Assembly (NCBI GenBank): GCA_023212645.1 | Contig: JALBYC010000011.1 | Coordinates: forward strand, 62,001-126,000 | Reading direction: 5' to 3' | DNA: 64,000 nt | DNA from: Farysia itapuensis | Lineage: Eukaryota > Basidiomycota > Ustilaginomycetes > Ustilaginales > Ustilaginaceae | Part shown: positions 1-12,300 of the stretch, one piece after another | Layout of the letters: each line of letters opens with the position of its first letter | How positions within the stretch are numbered: the stretch's first letter is position 1 | The notes under the pieces: model-generated | The model's database searches: none | What the model saw: only the letters and a program-made list of their open reading frames with translations | What the model was told of the DNA's origin: nothing | Made by a program: the position numbers and the translations under genes

Positions 1-1287
1 TCCAGAGCTTTTGGCTTAACTTCGTCCTCGTCGTCCAAGCGCGCTCATGCAGCACCCATCTCGGACGACAACGAAGAGTATGACGATCAAGACGATAGCT
101 ACCGTCGCAGAAAGAAAGCTCATGCATCCTCGTCTTCCGCCGCTCGAACTAACGGTGCCACCAAGTCTAGCCGATACGCCGATGAACAGGATGATCTTCG
201 AGCGGCGAAGAAACACGGCTCGTCGTCCGCACATACGAAACGAGATGATCTCGACGATGGCTCAGAAGCAGAAGTCGATGGCGGACTCTGGTCTGGCGAA
301 CTGCTGACCGAACGCAAAACATACGATCAATGGGTCGAAAAGCGGCTTTCCAAACTCGTTTCCAAACGCGAACAGATGCTGGAAGACAAAGTGGACCGCA
401 TCAAGACTGAACGGGACGAACTGCAGAGTCAATACGATGAGCTTCGGCGCCTACGCCAGACGGCACCGGAGAAAGCATTGGACGACTTTAAGCGAACGGC
501 CGAGACACGGTATCGCCATGACAAGGATCTCATCTCATCGCTCAAGAGTAAAATTGAGGCTGCGGAGAAGCGTGCACGCGAATCCAGCGGTGCGCCGGAT
601 AGAAGTGCCAGTATTCTCAACGCCAGCTTGCGCCAGAGCGTCCAGCCGGACGCTCCGGAACTCGAAGAGCTGGAGAAGAACCACCGACGCGAGATGGCTG
701 ACGCTGCTCGCACGCAACGCAAGCTAGAAGAAGAGGTCAAGACTTACAAGCTACAGCTGGAACAGGAGATTGCCCAGTCCAAAGCCCTACTTGCTGCAGC
801 AGGCAACTCTGCCGCGACAGCTGTCAGCCGTGGTGGCAAGACTGCCACCGACTCAGACACACGCCTCTCCCTGCCCATGAACGAGAACGAAAAGGCGGTA
901 CGCAAGCTGTACGAGGATCTCACGGGTATCGTCATCACTGGTGTCGAAGAAATTCGTTCAGACCCATCGTCCAAGTCCGCTCCCTCCAAGCCATACAAGC
1001 GTTTCAAGGCAGTCTTTGCCCAGGAAAACTATCACTCTTTACGCTTTGACCTTGAAGAGTCTCAATCCTTGGTCCAGGACGACAAGGTGAACAACGGCAA
1101 AAAATACATGCGTCAGGATATGGTCTACGTGCCGAGACTGGACGAGGATATGGACCGAGAACTCTTGGATGATCCAGGCGTGCCTGAAGCGTGGAAGGAG
1201 AGCATCCGCTTCGTCAAACATGCCATGTTCAATTGGTACGACAAGACGCGCAAGATCCTGCGCAACGACGATGCTCGTCGTCGTTGA
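1..1287 (+). CDS. Monopolin-type chromosome segregation protein Csm1/Pcs1 (5' truncated)
   Basis: The frame is open from base 1 to the TGA ending at 1287, so the gene starts left of the window; 428 residues are visible. The visible start is Ser/Asp/Arg-rich and disordered. It is followed by a long heptad-like coiled coil (about residues 110-270, rich in Glu, Lys and Arg) and a C-terminal globular region. That region reads KLYEDLTGIVITGVEE, YKRFKAVFAQ, YHSLRFDLEES and later YVPRLDE, the pattern of the Csm1/Pcs1 C-terminal domain. Family members dimerise through the coiled coil and crosslink kinetochore components; S. pombe Pcs1 prevents merotelic attachment. A nuclear, kinetochore-associated role is inferred from the family. 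No intron is seen in the visible part. Confidence 0.8.
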   Translation, partial: SRAFGLTSSSSSKRAHAAPISDDNEEYDDQDDSYRRRKKAHASSSSAARTNGATKSSRYADEQDDLRAAKKHGSSSAHTKRDDLDDGSEAEVDGGLWSGELLTERKTYDQWVEKRLSKLVSKREQMLEDKVDRIKTERDELQSQYDELRRLRQTAPEKALDDFKRTAETRYRHDKDLISSLKSKIEAAEKRARESSGAPDRSASILNASLRQSVQPDAPELEELEKNHRREMADAARTQRKLEEEVKTYKLQLEQEIAQSKALLAAAGNSAATAVSRGGKTATDSDTRLSLPMNENEKAVRKLYEDLTGIVITGVEEIRSDPSSKSAPSKPYKRFKAVFAQENYHSLRFDLEESQSLVQDDKVNNGKKYMRQDMVYVPRLDEDMDRELLDDPGVPEAWKESIRFVKHAMFNWYDKTRKILRNDDARRR

Positions 1288-1335
1288 CTTGTTACCTCCG
1301 CTCGAATCCATTTGTATACTATGTGAATTTGCATG

Positions 1336-2526
1336 CTAGCGTGTAATGGGATCTATGGTTCCTGTCACTCTGAAAATGTCGCCGACGTTGATAACGCCCT
1401 GCTTCTCACGAGGCACACTGAGCATGCCAAAGCAGGGTTTGCCCTTGGTGGCCGCCTGCTTGTCCACCTGCCGATACTCTTGGAGCAGACGGTAAGGCAG
1501 GAAGCTGTCGCGTACCCCCGTATCAGGGTCGATGTTGGGGACCATGCACCGTGCGCATCGTTCCAGTAGATAGATGCCAGCTCGGCCCTTTCCCTCGGCT
1601 TCTTTGCCCATGGGTGTGCTGTTCGCAGATGAGTCGAACAGTTCAGCCGATACCCATCCGTCTTCTTCCCACGGCACTAGCTTTGATTCGCTGGATTGTG
1701 GCGAATCCACAATGATGTTGGGGCGGAAACGTGTGATAGGTAGTGCGGAGAGCTCTTCAGGCGTCCAGTACTCTTTATTGACAGATTTGGGCACCTTGAA
1801 CGCCTGCACGCCTTGATCCGCGCTCAATGAGGGATAAACTGAAGCGGTCAGTGTCTCTTGCACGTGGCGCAGACTCTGCACAGACGCTACGAGACACGGG
1901 TAGAAGTCTTGATAGCGGACCGTGGCCTCTGTCCATTCCCTGGGGCCAGAAGGGTCTGTAGGGCCCGACTGTCGAGGTGAAGGGCCTTTGCGAACGAGTC
2001 GTACAGATTTGCCAAAGTACTTGGAGAGCAGCTGGTCAGCCTGGTCAGATACCGCGTAGCCATTCACGTTGGAGGCCCAGATGGTGATGCCTTCGATTAA
2101 CTCGCACTTTCTAAGCTCGTCTTGCGAGGGGTCTAGTGAGACCCGGACGGTGGCTGAAGGGACTCCGGTCTCGGACTGGGGAATATGAATCACCAATTCA
2201 CCAGCCTCCCGGTCGACAACAGGATGTATGAGGACCATTTTGGGTAGCTCGCGTGCAGTGTAGAACTTCTTGGTATCAGAGGCGATGATAAGCCATGTTC
2301 TGTCGTATTGGAGACCGGCGTGGTCATAAGCGGTCTGCTGGACCGAGGTACCCTTGCAAGACTTGATGGGATGAATCAAGATTTGACTGACGACAATCTC
2401 TTTGGAAAGCGAATTAGTGTGAGAATGCGAAGTAGTGTTGGAAGACGACGCCGAAGACAGGGCACTCTGCAGCATGTCGCTGGCAGAGCTAAGAAAGGAC
2501 TTTCCAGCACTGCTGATGGACTCCAT
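1336..2526 (-). CDS. MOSC domain protein, mARC-like molybdenum enzyme
   Basis: Single-exon gene of 396 residues with ATG at 2526. A Ser-rich N-terminus (about 1-40) could be a short membrane or organelle targeting segment. The MOSC N-terminal beta barrel follows (IHPIKSCKGTSV, then YDRTWLIIA), and then the MOSC domain, which contains RCARCMVPNIDPDTG. The Cys in this motif matches the molybdenum-cofactor ligand position of mitochondrial amidoxime-reducing component (mARC) proteins. The protein ends with a typical MOSC strand, GVINVGDIFRVTG. mARC enzymes reduce N-hydroxylated compounds using cytochrome b5 and its reductase; that activity is inferred here. The gene is tail-to-tail with the Csm1-like gene, only about 48 bp apart, and divergent from alg13. 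Confidence 0.85.
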   Translation of the reverse strand: MESISSAGKSFLSSASDMLQSALSSASSSNTTSHSHTNSLSKEIVVSQILIHPIKSCKGTSVQQTAYDHAGLQYDRTWLIIASDTKKFYTARELPKMVLIHPVVDREAGELVIHIPQSETGVPSATVRVSLDPSQDELRKCELIEGITIWASNVNGYAVSDQADQLLSKYFGKSVRLVRKGPSPRQSGPTDPSGPREWTEATVRYQDFYPCLVASVQSLRHVQETLTASVYPSLSADQGVQAFKVPKSVNKEYWTPEELSALPITRFRPNIIVDSPQSSESKLVPWEEDGWVSAELFDSSANSTPMGKEAEGKGRAGIYLLERCARCMVPNIDPDTGVRDSFLPYRLLQEYRQVDKQAATKGKPCFGMLSVPREKQGVINVGDIFRVTGTIDPITR

Positions 2527-2652
2527 GTCGTTGATGGTTGGCGAAGAAGAAGGTGCGGTCCGAGCGTGGATGATTTGAGCCGAATAACGCGACCCTGAAC
2601 TCCTGTCATTTTAACGCTTTCGCTTCTCAACAGATATGCTGACTGGCTGGCC

Positions 2653-3576
2653 ATGACAGAAGGGGATGCTTTGCACGTCTTTGTTACGGTCGGCACGACC
2701 AAGTTTGATGCTCTGATCAGGGCTGTACTCTCGCACCAATTCCTGTCCGCGATAGCCACCTTTGCTTCGGCAGAGCCAAGCAAGGGCGGGGTCAGGTTGA
2801 CAGTTCAGTATGGGAATTCGTCGATCGCTGACATTCTCACCTCCTCATCTCTCGCCTCGATCGATGACGGCAGCGAGCTGCAGCCTGAGCCCGGACTGAG
2901 GGTGATTGGCGGCCGAAGAGTGTACCAGAACAAGGCAGATCTACCTGAGCTGGACCCGGGCAAGACGGGTACGTTGAAAGGCCTCCGACTCCGTGTACCA
3001 CAACAGAACGCCAGGAGTGACAGCTTGACAGCAAACACGCGCGAAGCAAGCTTCTTCAGCGGATCTACGCTTGAGGCGACGACGGAAGAAGGAGTCGAGA
3101 TACTTCTGTTCCCCTTCGCTCCGTCGCTTGAGGAATACATTACAGCCTCGGATGTTGTCATCAGCCATGCTGGTAAGTGATTTTGGCAATGCGCTTTGCA
3201 GACTTTGCGACTCACGCCAGACTTTGCCGACCCACCAGGCTCGGGCACCATTCTGGATACCTTGCGAAAGAAGCCAGTCGCACCCACACTCATCGCAGTG
3301 CCAAATACCAGCCTCATGGACAACCATCAAGCTGAACTGTCAGAAGCGCTCGCCCGCGACAATTATCTTGTTGCCGGCTCGCCAAGGTAAGCTTCTTGGA
3401 ACGGCTATTGCGTGATAAAAGCTGACTCTTGCCTCTTTAGCACCTTGTCAGAGGACTTTGTCAGGGCAATGGCGGCGAAAGCCAAACGCAAGCTAAGTCG
3501 CTTCCCCGATTTTGAGCCAGCCCGATTTACGGCTATCGTCGACGAAGTAATGGGCTTTAGGTCTGCCACAGAATGA
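2653..3576 (+). CDS. ALG13: UDP-GlcNAc transferase catalytic subunit Alg13
   Basis: Three exons (2653-3172, 3239-3386, 3441-3576) give 267 residues. Introns of 66 and 54 nt have GTAAGT/GTAAGC donors and CAG/TAG acceptors, and all phases match. The protein starts with [15 protein letters not shown], the glycosyltransferase family 28 C-terminal fold. Across the first splice junction it reads [18 protein letters not shown], the conserved UDP-GlcNAc-binding motif, and continues [21 protein letters not shown]. Alg13 is the cytosolic catalytic half of the Alg13-Alg14 enzyme that adds the second GlcNAc to dolichol-PP-GlcNAc at the ER, an early step of N-glycosylation. It is somewhat longer than yeast Alg13 because of a Ser/Thr-rich insertion before the SHAGSGT motif. 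Confidence 0.92.
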
Positions 3577-3933
3577 AACTCTCTCTCTTACTAAAGCGAC
3601 GTCGAGTGTTCGCTAGAAGACTTCGCTTCGGTACATCTTTTCTGTAGGCCAGTTGAAACATGCTCACTAGAGTTTTACCCCGTAACCCTTGATCTTGTTT
3701 TGAGCACGCGCTTGGCGGAAGCGAGCACGACTTGCGGGGCAAGGAGGATGCAGACCATCGAAGTTGAGCATCATAGTGCTGCTTTCACATCCCGTCTCAG
3801 GAACGATGGAATGGAATCAGCCATTTCACAATTCTGTGTAAATGCGCGACTAAATTTCCGACTAAAGCGGACGGCGTAAAGAATTGGAATCTATTCGGAT
3901 TGGCGCATGGCTTCGTCATCGATCTGCCCCGCA

Positions 3934-3998
3934 CGCATCGATGCGATAAGCGACCCGCACTTGCTTCCCAAGCCTAGTGCAGCCGAGCATCGATGCTC
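3934..3998. promoter_or_regulatory. Pair of palindromes centred on ATCGAT
   Basis: CGCATCGATGCG at 3934-3945 and GAGCATCGATGCTC at 3985-3998 are both perfectly self-complementary. They share the core GCATCGATGC. Their centres lie 52 bp apart, about five helical turns. They sit roughly 280-340 bp upstream of the ATG at 4278, so they are candidate binding sites for a dimeric transcription factor; no factor is assigned. Confidence 0.4.
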
Positions 3999-4200
3999 TG
4001 CACCCTTGCTTGCGTCTGCCTCGGTGGTGTACCAGCGGTAAGGCTTGCAAGGTGGGGCCGCCACCCCCGTTTCATATCTGCAGCAAGCCTACTGCTATGC
4101 TTTGCCAATTGTAATCCTACGCCGTCATCGTTCATCTCCGCTAATCAGACTTAGCTTTCTGGCGGTCAAGAGCGAGACGCAAGTCCCACACCGTCGCATC

Positions 4201-4206
4201 TATAAG
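4201..4206 (+). promoter_or_regulatory. TATA-like element upstream of small mitochondrial gene
   Basis: TATAAG lies 72 bp upstream of the ATG at 4278, a plausible core-promoter position. It is short and could be chance. Confidence 0.4.
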
Positions 4207-4277
4207 ATGGGTACCCCTTTTACCCTGTCAGTTCCCATCAAGTCAACTTCCCTACCCTAGACAACATCCTCACAAAC

Positions 4278-4614
4278 ATGTTCGCTACCGCTGCCCGCTT
4301 TTCTGCCGCCCTTGCACGACAGCCCACCGCTGTTGCTGCTTCCACTGCCCAGGCCGCCGGTCTCAAGACATCGGCTGTTGCCTCCATCACTGCCACCAAA
4401 ACCCTTCGAGCCATGGACGGCCGTCTATACTCTCTCAACAGGTAAGTTGTCTCTTAACACGAGCACGAGAAACAACGATTCTGACTCGTGTGTCTGTTCT
4501 TGTAGACGTCAAATTATCTACGACCCTGCGTCACCAGTGCCCGCCGCAAAGGAGACGAACTGGGCCAACGTCGCTGCCCGCATCCGTGATGCCAAGGACC
4601 TCGCCGGCTGCTAG
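4278..4614 (+). CDS. Small putative mitochondrial protein, function unknown
   Basis: Two exons (4278-4441, 4506-4614) encode 90 residues; the 64-nt intron has GTAAGT and TGTAG ends and phases match. The N-terminus, MFATAARFSAALARQP, is Ala/Arg/Ser-rich without acids for over 40 residues and looks like a mitochondrial presequence. The C-terminal part contains YDPASPVPAAKETNWANVAARIRDAKDL. I do not recognise the family. The clean splice, the TATA-like element and a CT-rich leader argue for a real, well-expressed gene. Possible roles include a small respiratory-chain or import accessory subunit, but that is only a guess from size and presequence. Confidence 0.65.
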
Positions 4615-5210
4615 TTCAGCCTGAGCCAATACCCAACCGAACTCTGTGTCCTCAAGACCGTCTATATACACTGTACTTTTATCGCACAACTGCACCTGCA
4701 TAATACATATCTTTGATGACCGCCTTCGTAGTTCTGTCAGCTTTTAACTTTTCGTATTTGTTGTCTTGAATCTGACAAAGGTTGCCCTTGACTCGGCCGT
4801 GTGGCCAATGAAGTTTCTTCTGCCTTCTCAAGCCATCTCGAACCGCAAGAACTGCGCGTAGACGCACCACAATGGATCGGATTCGGCTTAGAAGGATCTG
4901 GTCTCGCTGTAAGATGCTGCTCGTGATGCGAGTCCACAACGTTGTTCCGACGAGGTGATGTCCTGGACCGAGTGCGAAGGCCAAGCGAATACAAAAAGGT
5001 GGCGCAGAGTTTGAATTGTAACGAGAGATCGGAAAAGGTTTGAAAGGGCCAATCGGATTACACGCACAACACTTGGCAGCGCTGTTTTTCTACCCATCCT
5101 CGCCGCACCACCATCTTTTGCTTTATCGCCATCACTACCCAGCTTATTGGCGCCCCTTTGTTCCCGCATTGCAAGCATTGTTTCACCTGACCTTTTCCAG
5201 TCAGCAAAAT
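4615..5210. other. Intergenic region and promoter of the E2 gene
   Basis: About 600 bp between the small mitochondrial gene and the 5' leader of ubc4/5. Short open frames on the minus strand have no recognisable protein features. Near 5080-5210 the plus strand becomes pyrimidine-rich, as is common in leaders of highly expressed fungal genes. Confidence 0.5.
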
Positions 5211-5876
<666 letters not shown>

Positions 5877-6303
5877 TGCGTAAAAGTCGTTCCTGAGCCG
5901 TGTCAGTCCGCCTTCTCGTGCACTCCTTTCAGCAAACAAGCATCTCCTGTCACACATGATCTACACTGTTTTCAAAGCAGCCCCCCGTTTGTTAATACAA
6001 TGTCCGTGTAGACAAGTCTCTGTTGATAGCGAGCTCAGCGAGATCAGCGAGAAGTAGCGTTATGTCCGATCTGACACGATGAACTCAGCTCAAAATCTCG
6101 AAATTGACCAAAAGCTTGGAATTTGAGGTTTTCTTGTTGCGGTACATCTCTCTGCCACCATTGTCTCCCTTGCTTCTCACCTCCTTTCCATCCAGCACGC
6201 ATATACCCACAGTTCTCACGAGGACTCTCATACGGTCCATCAGTCTTGCCATCGATAATTTTGCGTTGTCAGCTTGGATGAAGTCACAAAGATTGCCGCA
6301 ATC
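5877..6303. other. Intergenic region upstream of snt1-like gene
   Basis: About 430 bp containing the E2 3' end and the corepressor promoter/leader. Nothing coding is supported. The open frame of the next gene extends left of its ATG to a TTG at 6274. Confidence 0.5.
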
Positions 6304-9300
6304 ATGAACGGTCAGAGCTCAGATGCTGCCTCAACACGGCAAGCATCTGCATCATCCAATCTCGACCCTCTTGATCCCTTGCCCGCCAAATCCGCCCTCG
6401 CTCGTGAAATTGAACACGACGACGAAGAGGAAGAGGGCATGGTGAAGATTGAGGAGGAAGGTCAGATCACCGATGAATCGCCCGGCCCCAAACGCCTCTA
6501 TCCACCGACATCATCGCACCGAGGCTATACACCGCAGCCAACCGACAATGACCGCGAAAGAAGCCGCTACTACGGCAAGTCGCCTGATCCAAGCTCGTCA
6601 TATGCACCTGCGCGGTCCACTTACGGTCAGGCCTCTGACGCTGGCTACGCTTATACCCAATCACCGTATCCTCACGACGCTCCGAGAAATGATGCTTGGC
6701 CGTCAAGGTCATCGATAGGCGGACCCTCCTCGCGTGTTGATAACCCTCGCCGTAGTTATGGTAGTGTCTCTTCTGCCTCGTCCTCGAGGACACCAGACGT
6801 ATACCGACCAGCAGCACGAGATCGAGAACGGGAATGGGATCTCGCGCGCGAGCGTGACATGGAGTGGGCTTCAGACAGAGATCACGACCCATACAGATAC
6901 CGGGACGTAGAGTCTCGGAGAGATTGGGAACGCGAACATCGCGAGAGATCCGCGATGCACTATGAAACGGCCGACTACCCGCCAATGCACTCAGCACCCC
7001 CTTCCTACGCATCTGCTGCCGGATACCCGTATGATGCCCGCGAGTATGCCGGGAGGCCATCCCCAGGTCCGTCAGGCCGCGAGCGAAGTCGAGAGTATGA
7101 ACGAGGTTGGGATCGAGATCGAGCCACTGACCACTCCGATCCGCGCTCTCGCTCTCAAAGCGCTACATGGGGGATGCGTACCTGGGGCAAGTCAATCGAT
7201 AAGTCTGCGGATGGAGGCTGGGACCCCCGTCAGCGACGCTCTCGTGATGCCACTTCTGACATCTCTTCTCGCCCTGCGTCCATGCAGAATACGCATGATC
7301 ACTCAACGCAAAACGGACCCGTAGAACGTCCGCCACTTGCGAGCTCCATGTCCGATCGGGGTGAGCCACGCAGTCGTGATTCATCCCCGCGATCCACACG
7401 TTCCGCTGGACATTGGCAAGCGCCCAGCCATCCCGACAACAGTCTCCGTAAAGCGAGCCCAACAGACTCGCCGCGCCCTCATCAATCAGCATCTGCAGAG
7501 TCAGCTCAAAGCTCAATGCAGACAAGCAATGATCACGACAAAGCTGCCGGCAAGGGGGAAAAGTCTCTGCTCGAACGCATGGACGAGCCTTCTTTGGTCA
7601 ACGATACAGCACCGGTGAACGACAAAGCATCCGATTCGGATGGTGCAACACAGACTGTTCAACTGGATCAGCTCACCGCAGCCACACAACCTCCTGCCCC
7701 GACGGTGAAAGATGGTGAGGCGCCTGTACCTTCAGTCGTGTCGCCGCCTGCAGCCGATGTCTCTGAGTCTGCGTCTGCATCTGCAGCCGTCACGTCTGAC
7801 GAAGTCAAGCAAGAATCACAAGTGCCGAATCTTGAGCAGACTGCAAGACCGCTTTCGCCAGCTCACGATCCTCTTACGTTACCCGCAGCGGGCGCATTGT
7901 CATCCACTGAGGTTCCGGTACAGGCCGTGAAACATGCCGTATCTCCCGAGCCCGAGCATCTTCCACCACTGCTCGACGAAAAGTCTGAGCCTCCCGAACA
8001 GGTAGAAGAGACACACATTTCGGATTCCAACAAACAAGATGCAAGCCAAGTCCCAGCGATCGAAGCTAGTGATGCACCTGTCGAGTCATCCGAAGCAAAG
8101 GATGCCAGACTTTCTCCCGCTCCAGCTAAAGACACCGCGCCGCAAGAATCAGACATTGACTTAGAGAAGAACGCCGCCTCGCAGACATCTGTTGCCGAAG
8201 CCTTGTCTACACCCATCGAGGCGGAAGCAGTCAAGAAGCCTCAAGATTCAGAGCAGCCCGCTTCTCCTACGGCAATACCGATATCCAGCGTGTCTCTTCC
8301 TGCCGTCTCTTCTGCACTTGAAGCCGCAGATGTTTCGACGATCGCACGATATGCAAGTGCCGAGGAGGCTCAGCGTCGGCAGATTGACTCACAAAAAGTG
8401 TCTGTACATGGTCCTACATCCGTTGCTCAGGCCTTCGACAGAGACGCAATCTCACCCGCTGAGGCTGAAGCGACATCGCCACAAGCAGAAACCGTCGCAC
8501 CACCTCAACAAAATCATGACGAGGAAGACGACACGAAGCCAGCGGGCTCCTCCAACCTGGACCCTACTACTCAACATACCAGCCTGGAGGTCGTGGAAGA
8601 GACAGAACCAACCTCTGGCCCAAATTGTGACCAGCAGACAGCTGTGCTGCCAATTGTATCAGCAGCGTCACCTGAAGAACCAGTCTCTTTGGCTGTCAAG
8701 CCAGAAGTGTCGTCAGCAGACGTTTCCATGGCTGAAGCTAGCGCTGAGCTAGGTGCTGACGATGGTGACATGGCGTTCGACAACCGAAGCGAGTCGCACT
8801 CGGGCATCGTCGTAGAAATCGGCTTTTCACCACAGCAGGAAGCCATCTCCCAGCAAAATCAAGATGCAGCTGCCGCCGACACACAAGTCCCTGTGGTGGA
8901 TGTTGAGGCCGTTATGCCCGCAGGTGACGGTCCAGTCGCCGTTGAAGATGTTATACTCGAAGAGCCGGGCGTCAAGCCGCCATCTAATACAATCGATGTG
9001 GCTCAGATCAGTGCAGAGCTTCCACAGGACGACAAGGAAAACCCAGCACAGGTACAAGATCTCGACATGATTCCCAGTCGGGTACCTCCCGTGCTCGACA
9101 TCGCCGCAATCAACGACTTCGACAAGGAAACGGAACCCCCCATGCTGACCCCAAAAACCCAAGAGCAAGTGGACATGGTCACACGAGCTGGGATCTTGCG
9201 CGCACTTGCCTCCTATCGGCCCAGTGAGACAACGTGCTACAACATCATACACGAGAATCAGAAGCTCTCGCAGACGACCACGCACGATCAGCTCCATGCC

Positions 9301-12300
9301 AAGATTCATGGCATTCCGCTATCGGTCAGTGATGAAAAGTCCATCTGGATTGAAGATGATGATGTTGATGTTGCCCGTTCGAAAGCGTTCATCCTTGATC
9401 AGATGATGGATCGACAGAAGCGCATGAACAAGAAAGTGGAAGCCCTCAAGAAGCAGTATCGTACCATCAACGCAGAATGGAAGCAGCACTGTGCTCGTCT
9501 TGATCGCATCGCAGAGCGGAGAGAGCAGCAGCAGAGGCGCCCTACGATGGGTACTCCGGCTGGCACCCCTGCCGGTGGCGCCGGCGACGATCCCAGCAAT
9601 GGAGGCAGCGGGATTCTTGGCGCTGCCTTGTTGACAGGCAGAGCAAATCGTAGAAACACGCAGACAGGCTTTGCCGGCTTTGGCGACGCTGTCCGATCCG
9701 AGGCCGAGTTCCTCGAAATCCTCGCCAGTCTGGAGAACGCAGACATGCAGGACCCCAGTGTGCGAGCCGCCCGAACCACTGCGACAGCTCCGGATATGCA
9801 GCTGAATGCCTATCACAACAGACCCCTGCAAGAAACATACGATGACATCAACGGGTTCATTGCTGATCCGCTGGCCTTTTATCTGGACAAGTTTGATCCT
9901 GACGTGTGGACGGCTGATGAAAAGGCTATCTTTGCTCGTCGTTATGCGCTCTGGCCCAAGCAATTTGGCAAGATTGCACAGTCCTTACCTCACAAGACAC
10001 CCTCGCAATGCGTCCGCTACTACTATCTCAACAAGAAAGCTCCCGGCAACGACTTCAAGGCGCTTGCGGCTGCACGTAACCGAGAAAGGAAGCGAAAGGC
10101 GCGAGGTAAGCCGAAGAAAGCGAAGGGTAGCGCGCTCATGGCAGATCTCAAATCCGCGAAGGGCGAGGAGCTGGAAGAAGACGATGGAGGAGTTGCTTCA
10201 CCTGGCGAGACCCCCGATGGAGCGCCTGGTCGAGGTGACAGGTCTGGTACTGTCACACCCCGACGCGGTGGTCCTGCACGGTCGAGAATGACAACATCAC
10301 ATTCCGAATCCGCTGCCGCAGTGGCTGATGACTGGATCAACACACCGCATGGCAAAAAGCGATCGGCTGCACCTGACGGCACAGACTCACCGAGAGTCGA
10401 AGGCAAATCGTCTGAGAAACGACGATCGACCCCCAAGTCCAAACGAGCAAAGACATCGGATAGCGCTAAGTTGGGCGACAAGTTCAAGAAGGCTCGGACG
10501 GCTGCTAAACAAGAACCGTTGCCGAATGAGCCGATGCCCGATGTTGTTACAGCGCAGCAGTCGGACCTACCGAGCACAGAAGCGAGCATGATCGACGTCA
10601 AGCAGGGTGGAGTCGAGGAAAGCGATCTCGCCGCGGCCGAGGCGCTCGGAGCTCTGGCCAACATGTTTGGCGGTGGGGCTACATCCAACTTGACGGACAC
10701 TGCCGCAGACTCGTCCTTCGAAAGACCAGATATCAATGCCGTTGATGGTGACTCCCAAAAGCCAGGAAAGAAGCGAAAGAACAAGGGTATGGGGACAGGG
10801 CCAGACGAGGCCGACCCTGGCAGCAGAGGAGGGCGCTCAAAGCAGCCTACATCGTCGTATTGGTCCGTTGCCGAACGGTCGGAATTCCTGCGCGCATTGG
10901 CGCTTCATGGCAAGCACTGGGACGTAGTTTCGTCCACTCTTTCTCAGAAATCAGCAGCCCAAGCACGAAACTACTTTGCGCGCAACAGTAGCGAACCTGA
11001 CTTTCTGGATGCAGCGGCTTTGGCCGACAAAAATCACGGCTTGACGCTTGCAGAGCGCGAGGCGGCTGCGACGCTCTTTGTGCGTCAACGATCTGCTGCC
11101 AATGCTGCTCAAGGCAACACGCCTGCGACACAGCCTCCCTTACCGCCGACTGTTACGGGTGCGGAGCCCATGGGCAGTCAAGATGCGCCACGCACCACGT
11201 ACTTGCCACCTCCTCCAGCTCTTTCGTCATCGGCGACTGCCGAACCAGTGGATCTCAAGCGTCGAGAGGAGTCGCGAGAGCCAGTGACGGTGCGACGTGG
11301 TCTGCAGATCAATTCCTTGCTCAACAGTTCGGAGGACAGTGCCGAGATGCGAGCTCCTCGACGTCTATCGGATCAGGACTGGCACCAGAGCAGCCGAGGT
11401 GAGGCTACGCACGATGTCTACGAGGGCCGTGAAGGATCACTTCCTGTTGGCGCTTACTCGCGCCGCACGCCCATTGTCGAGCCAGACCAGCGCCCAGCTA
11501 CCGCTGGTGATCTGGAAACGATACGACCATCGAGTTCCGAAGGTCGACCTATGCTGGGTGGAGGAGGCGAAGGACGAACGCGAACGTATGAACCGTTTGG
11601 TGTGAACCGCCAAGCGCCGAGCTATGCCAACATGGCTCCCCCCCATTACCCCGCTGATCGATATCAGGCACCGCAAGCTTCGCGGTACTCTTTGCCACCA
11701 TCTAACGCACCAACTCTGTCGCGCTCCATGACGCCGCATCACCTGACTTCGGATGGAAGCGAGTCTGCTTCGAGGTCAGAGTACAGCCGCTACAGCGCAG
11801 TCGCACCCGACTACCGTGGACATAAAGAACACGAGTCGCAAAGTCTGCCTCCACTGCATTCGTCCGAGTCTCGACATACACCTGCGTACGAGAAACACTC
11901 GCCGACGAGCAGCTCCTTCCCGAGTAGCCTGCATGCGTCGTACGGACGCTACTCGTCGCCTGCAGGATCCGTGGGGAGTCTGTATTCGAGTGCGTCACGT
12001 CGGTCTATCGTAGGACCAGGTGGGTCACTTGGACCCTCGACGTCGGAACGCACGACCAGCGAGCATCGATGGCAACGACCATCTGCTTCTCCAGGACCGC
12101 AAGGCTCTGGAGGTAGCGCTTCTGCCGGCTATGCGCCGACAGGAGGCGCCTACTCGACCGGCAACACGTACCGATCGACAGGTCACGCCTACTCGTCTGC
12201 CTACCCTTCGCAGAATCTACCACGTCCCTCACTGCCCTCCGTCTCGTCAACAAGTCGCTCGCTACCTCCTCTCCTGGGAAGTTTCCCAGGCTCTGGACCA

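Larger units (their letters stand above)
3577..4277. other. Intergenic region, with two ATCGAT palindromes
   Basis: About 700 bp between alg13 and the small mitochondrial gene. No supported coding region is seen. It holds two perfect palindromes (3934-3945 and 3985-3998, reported separately) and a TATAAG element at 4201. Confidence 0.6.

Noticed and set aside
6274..6303. N-terminal extension of the snt1-like frame
   Set aside because: The frame opens with TTG and has no ATG before 6304.
10023..10784. 253-codon frame opposite the snt1-like gene
   Set aside because: Shadow of the SANT-domain coding strand.
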